DNA from: JAVJPJ01 sp040217295
Lineage (GTDB): Bacteria; Pseudomonadota; Alphaproteobacteria; Rhodobacterales; Rhodobacteraceae
Direction: 5' to 3'
DNA: 8,738 bases
Assembly (NCBI GenBank): GCA_964460185.1
Contig: CAYWTM010000129.1
Coordinates: forward strand, 1-8,738
The notes under the pieces are model-generated. The model was not told where the DNA came from. It saw only the letters and a list, made by a program, of their open reading frames with translations, and did no database searches. This document shows, one piece after another, positions 1 through 7,066 of the stretch. Made by a program: the position numbers and the translations under genes. Each line of letters begins with the position of its first letter. Position 1 is the stretch's first letter.

Positions 1-562
1 CAAGCGTGACCGAATGCAACATCGATACGTTGTCACCAACCACCGCCGTCTCACCAATGACGATGGAATGGGCGTGGTCGATCATGATCCCCTTGCCGAT
101 CCGTGCGGCGGGGTGAATGTCGATGCCGAACACCTCGGACACGCGCATCTGGATGAAATAGGCGAAATCCTTGCGCCCCTGCTGCCACAGCCAATGGCCG
201 ATACGATAGGCCTGAACGGCCTGGAACCCCTTGAAGAACAGCAGCGGTTGCAAGAATCGGTGGCAGGCCGGGTCACGGTCGAAGACCGCAACGATATCCG
301 CGCGGGCCGCCTGACCCAGACTTGGATCGTTGGCATAGGCCTCATCTGCGATCTCGCGCAGGATCTGCTCGGACATCTCGCCCGACGCCAGCTTGCCTGC
401 CATCCGGTACGCCAGCGCATTTTCGAGCGACCGGTGGTGCAGGACGCAGCCGTGAATGACCCCGCCAAGAAGCGGCTCTTCGATCACGGCGCGGGCCGCT
501 TCATCGGAAATCCGATCCCAAACCGGATCGAGTCCGGTAAGTTTTTTCTGCGCAATTGCCAT
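1..562 (-). CDS. cysE: Serine O-acetyltransferase, N-terminal 187 residues (runs off left edge)
   Basis: Serine acetyltransferase transfers acetyl from acetyl-CoA to L-serine, giving O-acetylserine for cytoplasmic cysteine synthesis. The frame is open from ATG at 562 to the left edge, so no stop is seen; the family is usually about 260-280 residues, so roughly a third is missing. Residues about 8-110 look like the helical SATase N-terminal domain (DPVWDRI, EEPLLGGVIHGCVLHH, RDPACHRFLQPLLFFKGFQ). The left-handed hexapeptide-repeat domain starts near 147 (GIDIHPAARIGKGIMIDHAH, then IVIGETAVVGDNVSMLHSVT). D148 and H163 align with the E. coli catalytic pair D143 and H158. The start is supported by AAGGAG six bases upstream. 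It follows the GTA operon on the same strand after an 83-base gap; cysE beside the GTA cluster is known from Rhodobacter capsulatus. It is a housekeeping gene and not a particle component. Confidence 0.95.
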   Translation of the reverse strand, partial: MAIAQKKLTGLDPVWDRISDEAARAVIEEPLLGGVIHGCVLHHRSLENALAYRMAGKLASGEMSEQILREIADEAYANDPSLGQAARADIVAVFDRDPACHRFLQPLLFFKGFQAVQAYRIGHWLWQQGRKDFAYFIQMRVSEVFGIDIHPAARIGKGIMIDHAHSIVIGETAVVGDNVSMLHSVTL

Positions 563-568
563 CTTGGG

Positions 569-574
569 CTCCTT
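569..574 (-). promoter_or_regulatory. Ribosome binding site of cysE
   Basis: On the minus strand this reads AAGGAG, a strong Shine-Dalgarno sequence, six bases before the ATG at 562. It fixes the cysE start and shows that the gene can be translated independently of the upstream GTA genes. Confidence 0.75.
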
Positions 575-590
575 CGCCACATGTCGGGTA

Positions 591-619
591 ATTCTACCGC
601 AGATAGTGGCGTTGGTCCA
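591..619 (-). promoter_or_regulatory. Candidate sigma-70-type promoter for cysE
   Basis: On the minus strand TGGACC (614-619, four of six matches to TTGACA) is followed after 17 bases by TAGAAT (591-596, five of six matches to TATAAT). It lies in the only intergenic gap of the window and would start transcription near 584, leaving a leader of about 20 bases before the cysE ATG. This is a consensus match by eye. Alphaproteobacterial promoters often diverge from the consensus, so it is a candidate only. It would separate cysE expression from the GTA operon. Confidence 0.35.
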
Positions 620-620
620 C

Positions 621-636
621 GATGGAAGCATCCATC
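621..636. terminator. Small inverted repeat between the DUF2793 gene and cysE
   Basis: GATGGA and TCCATC form a perfect six-base stem around a four-base loop, beginning nine bases after the TAA of the DUF2793 gene and just upstream of the candidate cysE -35 box. No T-run follows on the minus strand, so if it acts as an intrinsic terminator it is a weak one. It could equally be an operator overlapping the cysE promoter, or chance. I see nothing else in the 563-645 gap beyond this, the candidate promoter and the cysE ribosome binding site. Confidence 0.25.
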
Positions 637-645
637 TCCAAAGCG

Positions 646-1356
646 TTACACCGGGTCAGGCAGCGCCAATTCCGCGAAATGGGCGACCAGGCGCACGTCC
701 CCCCCCGTGAAGCTGCCGCCCACAGCCGTTATCTCAAGCGCCGTGGCCGACCAGTAGACGATCGGCGCGGCGGGGCCGTTGACCCAGGAATTCAGGGCCG
801 TCCCAAGCCCGGTTCCGAACCGCCCCGTATCGCCTGAAACGCCCAGGTCCCAACTGCTTGCGCTGCCTGTGATCTCTGTCGTGACCCGCCCCGTGACACC
901 AAACACAATCGATCTCGGCGGGAAAAGTACGGGCGCCGTCACGCTGGCGCCAGCCGCAATGGGCACATCGATCTCCAGGCTTTTCATCAGCAAGCCCGCC
1001 CCACTGGCGCTCAGTGTTATCGCGCCGATCCGCCAATCCACTCCGTCCCAGATCGCCGGCACCCCCTGATCCATGACCATGGCGCGCCACCCCCGCCGAG
1101 GGGTGATGAAATCCCAGCCGCCATTGAGCGACAGCGCCAACGATCCATCCTGTCCGGCCCAATCGTTCACGGCACCGGGCGGGACCGCGTAAACGTCCCC
1201 CTCCGGTGCCCCGGCCGGAGGGGCCGTCACGCTGACCGACACCAGGCGCAGTTGTGCCAGGCCATCGATCCGGCTCAGCGCCTCGTTCACCGTCACATGT
1301 TTTTGCGCCTGCGCGGCTGCCAGCAACGGCAGGGACAATACGGGTGTCTCAGTCAT
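646..1356 (-). CDS. DUF2793 protein, probable GTA tail fibre or receptor-binding component
   Basis: A 236-residue protein. Residues 8-110 match the DUF2793 pattern seen in GTA and phage tail proteins: LPLLAAAQAQKHVTVNEAL, then a short beta-repeat region with GAVNDWAGQDGSLA and WRAMVMDQGVPAIWDGVDW. Residues 125-236 look beta-rich and end FTGGDVRLVAHFAELALPD, a jelly-roll-like C-terminal half seen in related proteins. I chose ATG at 1356 because AAGGA lies nine bases upstream; an in-frame TTG at 1374 would add six residues but has no better site. It overlaps the last eight bases of gp15, so it is coupled to it and is the last gene of the operon. In R. capsulatus the DUF2793 tail fibre is encoded away from the main cluster (rcc00171), so a fibre role here is inference from the shared domain. 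A run of eight G lies near its 3' end. Confidence 0.85.
   Translation of the reverse strand: MTETPVLSLPLLAAAQAQKHVTVNEALSRIDGLAQLRLVSVSVTAPPAGAPEGDVYAVPPGAVNDWAGQDGSLALSLNGGWDFITPRRGWRAMVMDQGVPAIWDGVDWRIGAITLSASGAGLLMKSLEIDVPIAAGASVTAPVLFPPRSIVFGVTGRVTTEITGSASSWDLGVSGDTGRFGTGLGTALNSWVNGPAAPIVYWSATALEITAVGGSFTGGDVRLVAHFAELALPDPV
699..706. repeat. Eight-base G/C homopolymer inside the DUF2793 gene
   Basis: Eight consecutive C on the plus strand (G on the coding strand) encode the Thr-Gly-Gly of SFTGGD at residues about 217-219. The reading frame as given continues to a family-typical C-terminus, so the length shown is the in-frame one. Tracts like this are prone to slippage in replication, transcription or sequencing. 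Confidence 0.8.
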
Positions 1357-4300
1357 TGACTTCAATCCTTGCAAATGGCCCTGGCCCGAACCGTTCGGAC
1401 ACTTGGGCGACTTCTATTGAGTAGGGTGTCAAGGGCGCGTCTTCGGCCTGCATTGCGGCCGTGTAGGTGAAGTGCGCCGAACCCAGGCTGACCTCCCGGC
1501 GCAGGCCGGCCGCATCGCGGATCTGGAGAAGATAGGCTTCGACCGCCTCGCCCAGCGGCACCTCGCCCCCCAGCCAGCTGTCGCCATCGATCCGCGTGCG
1601 TCTGATCCAGCTGATCACAAGATCCCCATTGTCATGTCGCGCGCGGAGATGGGCCGGCGCAAAAGGCCTCAACCCGACGCCGTCAAAGGCCGCGACCGTT
1701 TCCACATAACTGGGATCATCGACGCTGCGCCGCCCTGGTCCGACCCGGTAATGTCGCGCCAGACCGCGCGCCGACAGCGGCAACTCAACCTGCTGTGGCG
1801 CCCCGTTCAGCAAGACGAACACGCTGCCTTCCGGCCAGATCTCGGGCATCACGCCATCGGTGCCCTGCTGGCCGCGCAGACGCAGACCGATATCCCACAG
1901 GTCCTCGCCGACCAGGGTGGCGGTGGCGAATTGGATCACTTCCCAATCCCCGTCAGCGCCCGAACCGATCGCGGCGACATTGGCCCCGTTCAAAACGGCA
2001 CTCATCTCGGCACTGGACAATGCGCCCCCCGTGATCCGGACCCGCATGGGCGCGGACCTGTCCCAGACCCCTGCCCGCGCGGCCGCCAACGGGGTCTGCA
2101 ATTCGCCCGCGACAGCCTGCCGCTCGATCAGGGTATTCAAGGTGAACCCGTCCTCCGACGCCGAGGAATAGACCGCAACCGTGCCCGGCCAGGGCGCCGC
2201 GGCCACCGCCAGGTGCGGCGCATGCTCCACTTCGCTGCCCGTCAACAGGGGCAGATCCATGAAAACCGGGCTGACCGGCACAGGTGCGACGAACTCATTG
2301 ACCTTCGCCACGGCCTCGACGGCATCGGACGGCTCGAACACCGATGGCTCGACCCGCACGGCCTCGACGGCCCGGACACCGCGATCGTCGATCCGGTCGA
2401 TCCGCCAGGTAGACCCGTCTTCCATGGCCACAAGCGCACCGGCACCCAGCGCCCGCTTTGACGGCGGCAGGCTGAAGGTCAACTGATCGCGGGCCACCCT
2501 TGCCTCGGCCAGCCACCTTTCGGCGATCGCCTGCCCCTCGGGACCGGTCAGGGCAACGGGCAGCTCACTGGCACTGACCGCATCAGATCCGTCACCGGGA
2601 AAAACCGCCTCGGCAATCTGCTCATCATAGATCCCTTCGGCGGCCACGAAACCGACACGCACACGCCCGACTGCCTCGGCCTCGGCCGCGCGCGTTTGCG
2701 ACACCCGGCCCTCCTCGTCTTCGTTCAGGGCGGTGCGATCCACATCGATCACCGCCTCGGGCAGACGCGGCAGCGGCATGAACACAAGATTGCCCTCCCG
2801 TTCCACCGCCTGAAATCCATAGGCCAGCATCAGCGACTGCAGCCGCGCCCGCGCGCTTTCCGTCTCGCCCGAGACATGGCCGCGGACCAGTCCGAACAGC
2901 CGCGACACATCATACTCCGTGACACCGGCCGCCTCGCACAACTCGGCCACCACATGACCCAGGGGAACCGCCTCGATCCGACCGGTGATCCAATGTCCAC
3001 GGGTCCAATTCCCTCCGTCCGACCACCGCTCCTGATCATTGGGGAACACGGGCCAGGGGCGCGCATCCCACGCCCAGACATGGGCGCGATCCATGTTCAG
3101 CATCGGTCCCGAATAGACATCCGAGACAGGGTTCACGCCGGGCTGCGCCCAATACGACATGATCGCACGCAGGTATTGCGCCTGGATCAGATCATCGCGC
3201 CGGCCGTTTGAATAATGAGGCACCGCGCTTTCAGAGCTCTTGGGATCCACGAATTTGTTGGGCTGGTTCGTGCCCTTGTCGATCGCACCGCAGCCGATTT
3301 CCGTGAACCAGATCGGCTTGGATCGAGGGACCCAGTCAGTCATCAGCAAGTCCCGCGCGACCACCTCCAGCCCCACGAAGGTTACTGTCTGGCCAGGGAT
3401 GTTCATTGCCGGTCCAAAGCCGAAATTGGCAGCCATATCGGTGGATTTCGGGATGATTTCGCAGCGCAGCTCATGCGTGCCATCAGGGTGCACGATATTC
3501 TCGACATGCTGAACGACATGGCCCGATACGGTGGTCGGCGCGACGTTTCCCGGGGCACCCGTCAGGTAGATCCAGGCAAGGTTCGGATCACGATGATCAA
3601 GCGTCACACGCACCGACGTGGCCGTGCCTGCCCGGTAGAACAGGCGCAGCACATAAGGAATGCCCTGCTGAGCAAGGAAATCATCTGATCGGGCCATCGA
3701 CAGGAAATTGCCCGTGGTGTCCTCGATCTCGACGGCATGTTGAAATCGCCCGGCGACGAAACTGCCCGCAACCGGTGTCAATGTCGCCCCACCGGACGAC
3801 GCCCACAAATCGGGCCGGTCCCCGTTGGGCACCGCCCAACCGGCCGGGCCCATGATCCGGTCGCGGTGGTCTTGCGCCCACCAGTTGCGCAAATCCTTGT
3901 ACCGAAAGGTCCATGGCTCATCATAAAGGCCGTCCGTGATCGGTTCGCGCCGCTGCGCCGCGCGGGCTTCCTCGGTCGGATAGTACCAATCGAACCCTTC
4001 GCCGCCTTCGATATTGGCCTTCAGGTAATCCAGATCATGGATCTCACCCCACCCCGCATCCGCATGATCCGTGCCATCGCGCCAGTCGCTCAGGGGCATG
4101 TAGTTGTCGATCGCGATGAAATCGATCTCGTCATCGGCCCAAAGCGGATCCAGGTGGAAATACACGTCTCCCGATCCGTCTTGCGGATGATAGCCGAAAT
4201 ATTCGGACCAATCCGCAGCATAGCTCAGCTTGGCATCCGGCAAGAGGATGCGCACCTGGGCCGCCAGCGCCCGAAACCGCGCCACGGCCGGAAACCCCTG

Positions 4301-5737
4301 TTGGTCGCGCATCTGGGTCAACCCCCGCATCTCCGAGCCGATGCAGAACGCTTCCACCCCGCCCGCTGCCGCGCACAGCGCAGCACAATGCAATATGAAC
4401 CGCGAATAGCTCCACTCCGCGGGGCCGGAATAGCTCACCATGCCATCGCCGACGCTGAAATCCGCCGCCGTGGCGGTTCCGAAAAACGCATCGACCGCAA
4501 CCGCGTTGGCGGCCGTGCGATCCGGGCTTCCCGGCACACCCGGCGCCTTTTCCCCCGTCATCCGCCCGCGCCAGGGCAGCGCAGGCTGATCGCCACTCTC
4601 GGCATAAGGGTCGGGCAAGCCATTGCCCTCCACGATCTCCATCAGAAGGAACGGATAGAACAACACCGACTGGCCGCCGGACTGGATCGCCTTGATCGCC
4701 TCGATCACCGACTCATCGGCGGGCGTGCCGCCATAGACGGGCCTGCCGTCGATCTGTGCCAGTTCTTCGGCCTGGGAGCGCGCGATGCCGCCCGCCCGCC
4801 AGGGCATCTCGGCCCCGTCGCGGCTGTTGGTCTCGACCTTCGGTTTCACACGACACGACCCGGCCCGCAAATCGTCGCCGAACCACGAATAGATCAATGA
4901 AACCGAGGCCAGGTTCGGCAGCACATCGCGCAGCTGCTCCAATGACTTGTTGAAATCCGTGCCGCCGCCCTCGGAACTGACATTGGCCGCCGCGGCCGCG
5001 CCCAAACCCTTGCGGTAGGTGACGGGCCGCGTGGACAGCACGTATTCACCCGTCCCCGGCATCAAGGCCACGGCCCGCACCATGTCGGCTGCAGCCGGTG
5101 TCATCTCGCGGGCAGGCTGCGGGGCGCGGGTCACTTCGAATGCAAACTGAGGCACCCGGTTACCGTAGGGTGTCAGATCCAGATCCTCGAACACGATATA
5201 GGCAAGACCACGGTAGGCCGGCACCTGCCCCGCGCCCTCGACGGCCTCCATCAGGGGGTCGGGCATCTGATCCTGCGTGCCCGTGTAAAGCCGCATGGAC
5301 ACGGTCGATCGATCGAGTTCCACGCCATCCAGCCAGATCCGCCCGACGCGCCGGATCTCTCCCTCGCACAGCGCCACCGCCAGGCTGATCGAATAGGAAT
5401 AGGTCGTGGTCTTGGGTTGCGGTGGGGCACCCTTGCCCCCGCCCGACGTGTTGGTCGTTTCCAGAAACTGGGTGGCCCAGATCACCTGCCCACCCAGTCG
5501 CATCCGCCCGAAGATCTGCGCCACGGGCGCGCCCTCATTGGCGCCTGTGATGCGAAACTGCTCCACCCGCCCGCGCTCGACCGGCTCCGAGCCGCGGCCC
5601 AGCAGCCGCTGGTCGATCGCCCGGCCAAGCGTCGCCCCGACGGCACGGCCCACCACGGCGCCCGTCAACCCGAGAACGGTGCCGGAATACAAACCGCCAA
5701 GCGCCGCGCCCGCCGCCGATAGAAGGATCGTTGCCAT
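1349..5737 (-). CDS. GTA tail tip protein gp15 ('megatron'), TIM-barrel baseplate/host specificity protein
   Basis: A 1462-residue protein matching the RcGTA gp15 family, the large trimeric tail-tip component. Residues 1-45 are a Gly/Ala-rich hydrophobic segment (LLSAAGAALGGLYSGTVLGL) typical of this family. Residues 50-210 resemble phage hub folds (VAQIFGRMRLGGQVIW; EGEIRRVGRIWLDG). A glycoside-hydrolase-like TIM barrel (GTA_TIM family) spans about 430-890, with FCIGSEMRGL carrying E469 and KPIWFTEIG carrying E813 at positions expected for the two catalytic acids. The phage-tail_3-like region follows (about 930-1130), and residues 1340-1462 carry WIRRTRIDGDSW and look like a C-terminal beta domain. 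RcGTA gp15 is about 1300 residues; the excess here is mostly a beta-rich stretch at about 628-798 splitting the barrel before E813. The start has AAGGA nine bases upstream, and the gene begins four bases after gp14 ends. Catalytic activity is inferred, not shown. Confidence 0.93.
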   Translation of the reverse strand: MATILLSAAGAALGGLYSGTVLGLTGAVVGRAVGATLGRAIDQRLLGRGSEPVERGRVEQFRITGANEGAPVAQIFGRMRLGGQVIWATQFLETTNTSGGGKGAPPQPKTTTYSYSISLAVALCEGEIRRVGRIWLDGVELDRSTVSMRLYTGTQDQMPDPLMEAVEGAGQVPAYRGLAYIVFEDLDLTPYGNRVPQFAFEVTRAPQPAREMTPAAADMVRAVALMPGTGEYVLSTRPVTYRKGLGAAAAANVSSEGGGTDFNKSLEQLRDVLPNLASVSLIYSWFGDDLRAGSCRVKPKVETNSRDGAEMPWRAGGIARSQAEELAQIDGRPVYGGTPADESVIEAIKAIQSGGQSVLFYPFLLMEIVEGNGLPDPYAESGDQPALPWRGRMTGEKAPGVPGSPDRTAANAVAVDAFFGTATAADFSVGDGMVSYSGPAEWSYSRFILHCAALCAAAGGVEAFCIGSEMRGLTQMRDQQGFPAVARFRALAAQVRILLPDAKLSYAADWSEYFGYHPQDGSGDVYFHLDPLWADDEIDFIAIDNYMPLSDWRDGTDHADAGWGEIHDLDYLKANIEGGEGFDWYYPTEEARAAQRREPITDGLYDEPWTFRYKDLRNWWAQDHRDRIMGPAGWAVPNGDRPDLWASSGGATLTPVAGSFVAGRFQHAVEIEDTTGNFLSMARSDDFLAQQGIPYVLRLFYRAGTATSVRVTLDHRDPNLAWIYLTGAPGNVAPTTVSGHVVQHVENIVHPDGTHELRCEIIPKSTDMAANFGFGPAMNIPGQTVTFVGLEVVARDLLMTDWVPRSKPIWFTEIGCGAIDKGTNQPNKFVDPKSSESAVPHYSNGRRDDLIQAQYLRAIMSYWAQPGVNPVSDVYSGPMLNMDRAHVWAWDARPWPVFPNDQERWSDGGNWTRGHWITGRIEAVPLGHVVAELCEAAGVTEYDVSRLFGLVRGHVSGETESARARLQSLMLAYGFQAVEREGNLVFMPLPRLPEAVIDVDRTALNEDEEGRVSQTRAAEAEAVGRVRVGFVAAEGIYDEQIAEAVFPGDGSDAVSASELPVALTGPEGQAIAERWLAEARVARDQLTFSLPPSKRALGAGALVAMEDGSTWRIDRIDDRGVRAVEAVRVEPSVFEPSDAVEAVAKVNEFVAPVPVSPVFMDLPLLTGSEVEHAPHLAVAAAPWPGTVAVYSSASEDGFTLNTLIERQAVAGELQTPLAAARAGVWDRSAPMRVRITGGALSSAEMSAVLNGANVAAIGSGADGDWEVIQFATATLVGEDLWDIGLRLRGQQGTDGVMPEIWPEGSVFVLLNGAPQQVELPLSARGLARHYRVGPGRRSVDDPSYVETVAAFDGVGLRPFAPAHLRARHDNGDLVISWIRRTRIDGDSWLGGEVPLGEAVEAYLLQIRDAAGLRREVSLGSAHFTYTAAMQAEDAPLTPYSIEVAQVSERFGPGPFARIEVND

Positions 5738-5741
5738 AGGT

Positions 5742-6173
5742 TCAGGTCCTTTCAGGAAACGCGAACCGCGCCGCCAATCGCCGCCCCCAAGGGGGCGTCA
5801 GCGCGCTTTCCACCACCCCACGCCCTGAATAGGCGTGGATAAAGGTCGGGGCCGCACCGATCTCGGCCTGGACCCCCACATGTTTCGCGACCCCACCGTC
5901 GCGCATCCGGAACAACAAGATGTCCCCCGGCGCCATGACCTGCATCGGCCTGGGGATCAGATGCCGGGACGCGGCCGCCCAAAGCCGTTCCTCGCCCGAG
6001 GTCTCGGACCAGTCCGCCGTATAGGCCGGCACGGATTCCGGCTCGGCCCCGTGCAACTCGCGCCAGACGCCCCGCAGCAGGCCCAGGCAATCGCAACCCG
6101 CACCGCGACAACTGGCTTGATGCACATAGGGCGTGCCCAGCCAACCGCGTGCCACCGATACCGCGTCGATCAC
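5742..6173 (-). CDS. GTA gp14, NlpC/P60 peptidoglycan peptidase
   Basis: A 143-residue cysteine peptidase of the phage NlpC/P60 type (TIGR02219-like), carried on the tail to open the recipient's peptidoglycan. The sequence shows GWLGTPYVHQASCRGAGCDC with catalytic C29 in the DCLG motif, the catalytic His at H98 (KHVGVQ), and a third polar residue H113 (FIHAYSGRGVVES). I chose a GTG start at 6173 because it makes a GTGA overlap with the gp13 stop, as elsewhere in this operon, and gives the usual family length. An ATG at 6227 is in frame and would add 18 residues (MGGRASVARI...), but would overlap gp13 by 58 bases and precedes the recognisable domain. It is followed four bases later by gp15. 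Family assignment is firm; the exact start is not. Confidence 0.92.
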   Translation of the reverse strand: MIDAVSVARGWLGTPYVHQASCRGAGCDCLGLLRGVWRELHGAEPESVPAYTADWSETSGEERLWAAASRHLIPRPMQVMAPGDILLFRMRDGGVAKHVGVQAEIGAAPTFIHAYSGRGVVESALTPPWGRRLAARFAFPERT

Positions 6174-7066
6174 CGTCGGCTTCCGCCGCTTCGGGCCGAT
6201 ACGCGCGACGGATGCGCGACCACCCAATCATCGCCCGGAATATCCGGAAACCCGCGAAAATTCAGAAGGTTGGCAAACTTGAGCCGGCAGGTCTCCATCC
6301 GCTTGTCGCACCCGGCTGTCAGGCGCACCCGGTCGCCGCGCCGCACCTCCGCGCGCAGGCGATCCCACAACTCCACCCGGCGGCGAGCATCCTCGACCCG
6401 GTCGATCTTGATGGCACCGGTCAGGCCCTGGGCCGCCCCATCCAGAACATCCATGCGGCCGCGCTCGAACCACCGCGGTTCGAACGGATCAATCCCGTCG
6501 AACCACAAGACCCGTGCATCGTCGATATCGGCGATCACCGCCTCGGTGACATAGCCCACCGTCGCCAGGTCAAAGCGGCACGCCCCATCGCCCAGCACGG
6601 CCGAACAATTGCGTTGATAGACCCGCCCCGTCGGCACATTCATCGCCTCGGCCAGACCGCGCAATTCGACAGAAAACGCGCCATTGGCCCGCGTCAGTTC
6701 GCCAAATGACCCACGGAATTGCAAAACGCGGTTCTCGGGGGCGTCCCATTGCACAAGCCACGCCTCGACAGCGGCCCCGTCAAACCGGCCCGCCATGATA
6801 TCCTCTTCGGTGATCGCCGCGTCGCTCAACGCGCCCACGGCTTCGGTATTGTCGACCGACAAGCCGGTGGTCTGCATCAGTGCCGATGCCGTCAAACCCG
6901 TCTGCGCCCGAAACGTCATGTCGTCAAAGCCCAGGTCGCGGTCATGATCCGTGAACCCTAGGGTGATCCCGTCCGCGCGCACCACTTTCCAGCACCGCGC
7001 AACACCTGTCGCACCTGTGGCCAGATGGGCATCCAGTGCCGCAACATCTCCCACGCCCCCGCTCAT
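6170..7066 (-). CDS. GTA gp13, tail hub protein (DUF2163)
   Basis: A 298-residue DUF2163 protein with the phage_BR0599 type C-terminus, the counterpart of lambda gpL-like hub proteins that join the tail tube to the tip. The N-terminal region (ARCWKVVRADGITLGFTDHD, TGLSVDNTEAVGALSDAAIT) is a hub-fold signature of the family. Four cysteines lie in two conserved pairs: C154 and C163 (RNCSAVLGDGACRFDL), and C253 and C260 (AGCDKRMETC followed by KFANLLNFRGFPDIPG). The same pattern in related hub proteins is associated with an iron-sulfur cluster, so one is likely here by homology. C25 lies outside the pattern. The ATG overlaps the gp12 stop as ATGA, with GGAG eight bases upstream. The gene ends inside the start of gp14. 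Confidence 0.94.
   Translation of the reverse strand: MSGGVGDVAALDAHLATGATGVARCWKVVRADGITLGFTDHDRDLGFDDMTFRAQTGLTASALMQTTGLSVDNTEAVGALSDAAITEEDIMAGRFDGAAVEAWLVQWDAPENRVLQFRGSFGELTRANGAFSVELRGLAEAMNVPTGRVYQRNCSAVLGDGACRFDLATVGYVTEAVIADIDDARVLWFDGIDPFEPRWFERGRMDVLDGAAQGLTGAIKIDRVEDARRRVELWDRLRAEVRRGDRVRLTAGCDKRMETCRLKFANLLNFRGFPDIPGDDWVVAHPSRVSARSGGSRR

Noticed and set aside
14..757. Plus-strand open frame of 247 codons at the left end
   Set aside because: Antisense to cysE and to the end of the DUF2793 gene; the minus-strand cysE frame carries conserved catalytic motifs.
1472..2461. Plus-strand open frame of 329 codons antisense to the C-terminal part of gp15
   Set aside because: Composition is that of a codon-bias shadow (many Arg, Asp, Pro, His) and the coding strand is clearly gp15.
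3737..4900. Plus-strand open frame of 387 codons antisense to gp15
   Set aside because: It lies wholly opposite well-recognised gp15 sequence, has no family resemblance (Arg/Pro/His-rich, typical of high-G+C antisense frames) and no convincing ribosome binding site.
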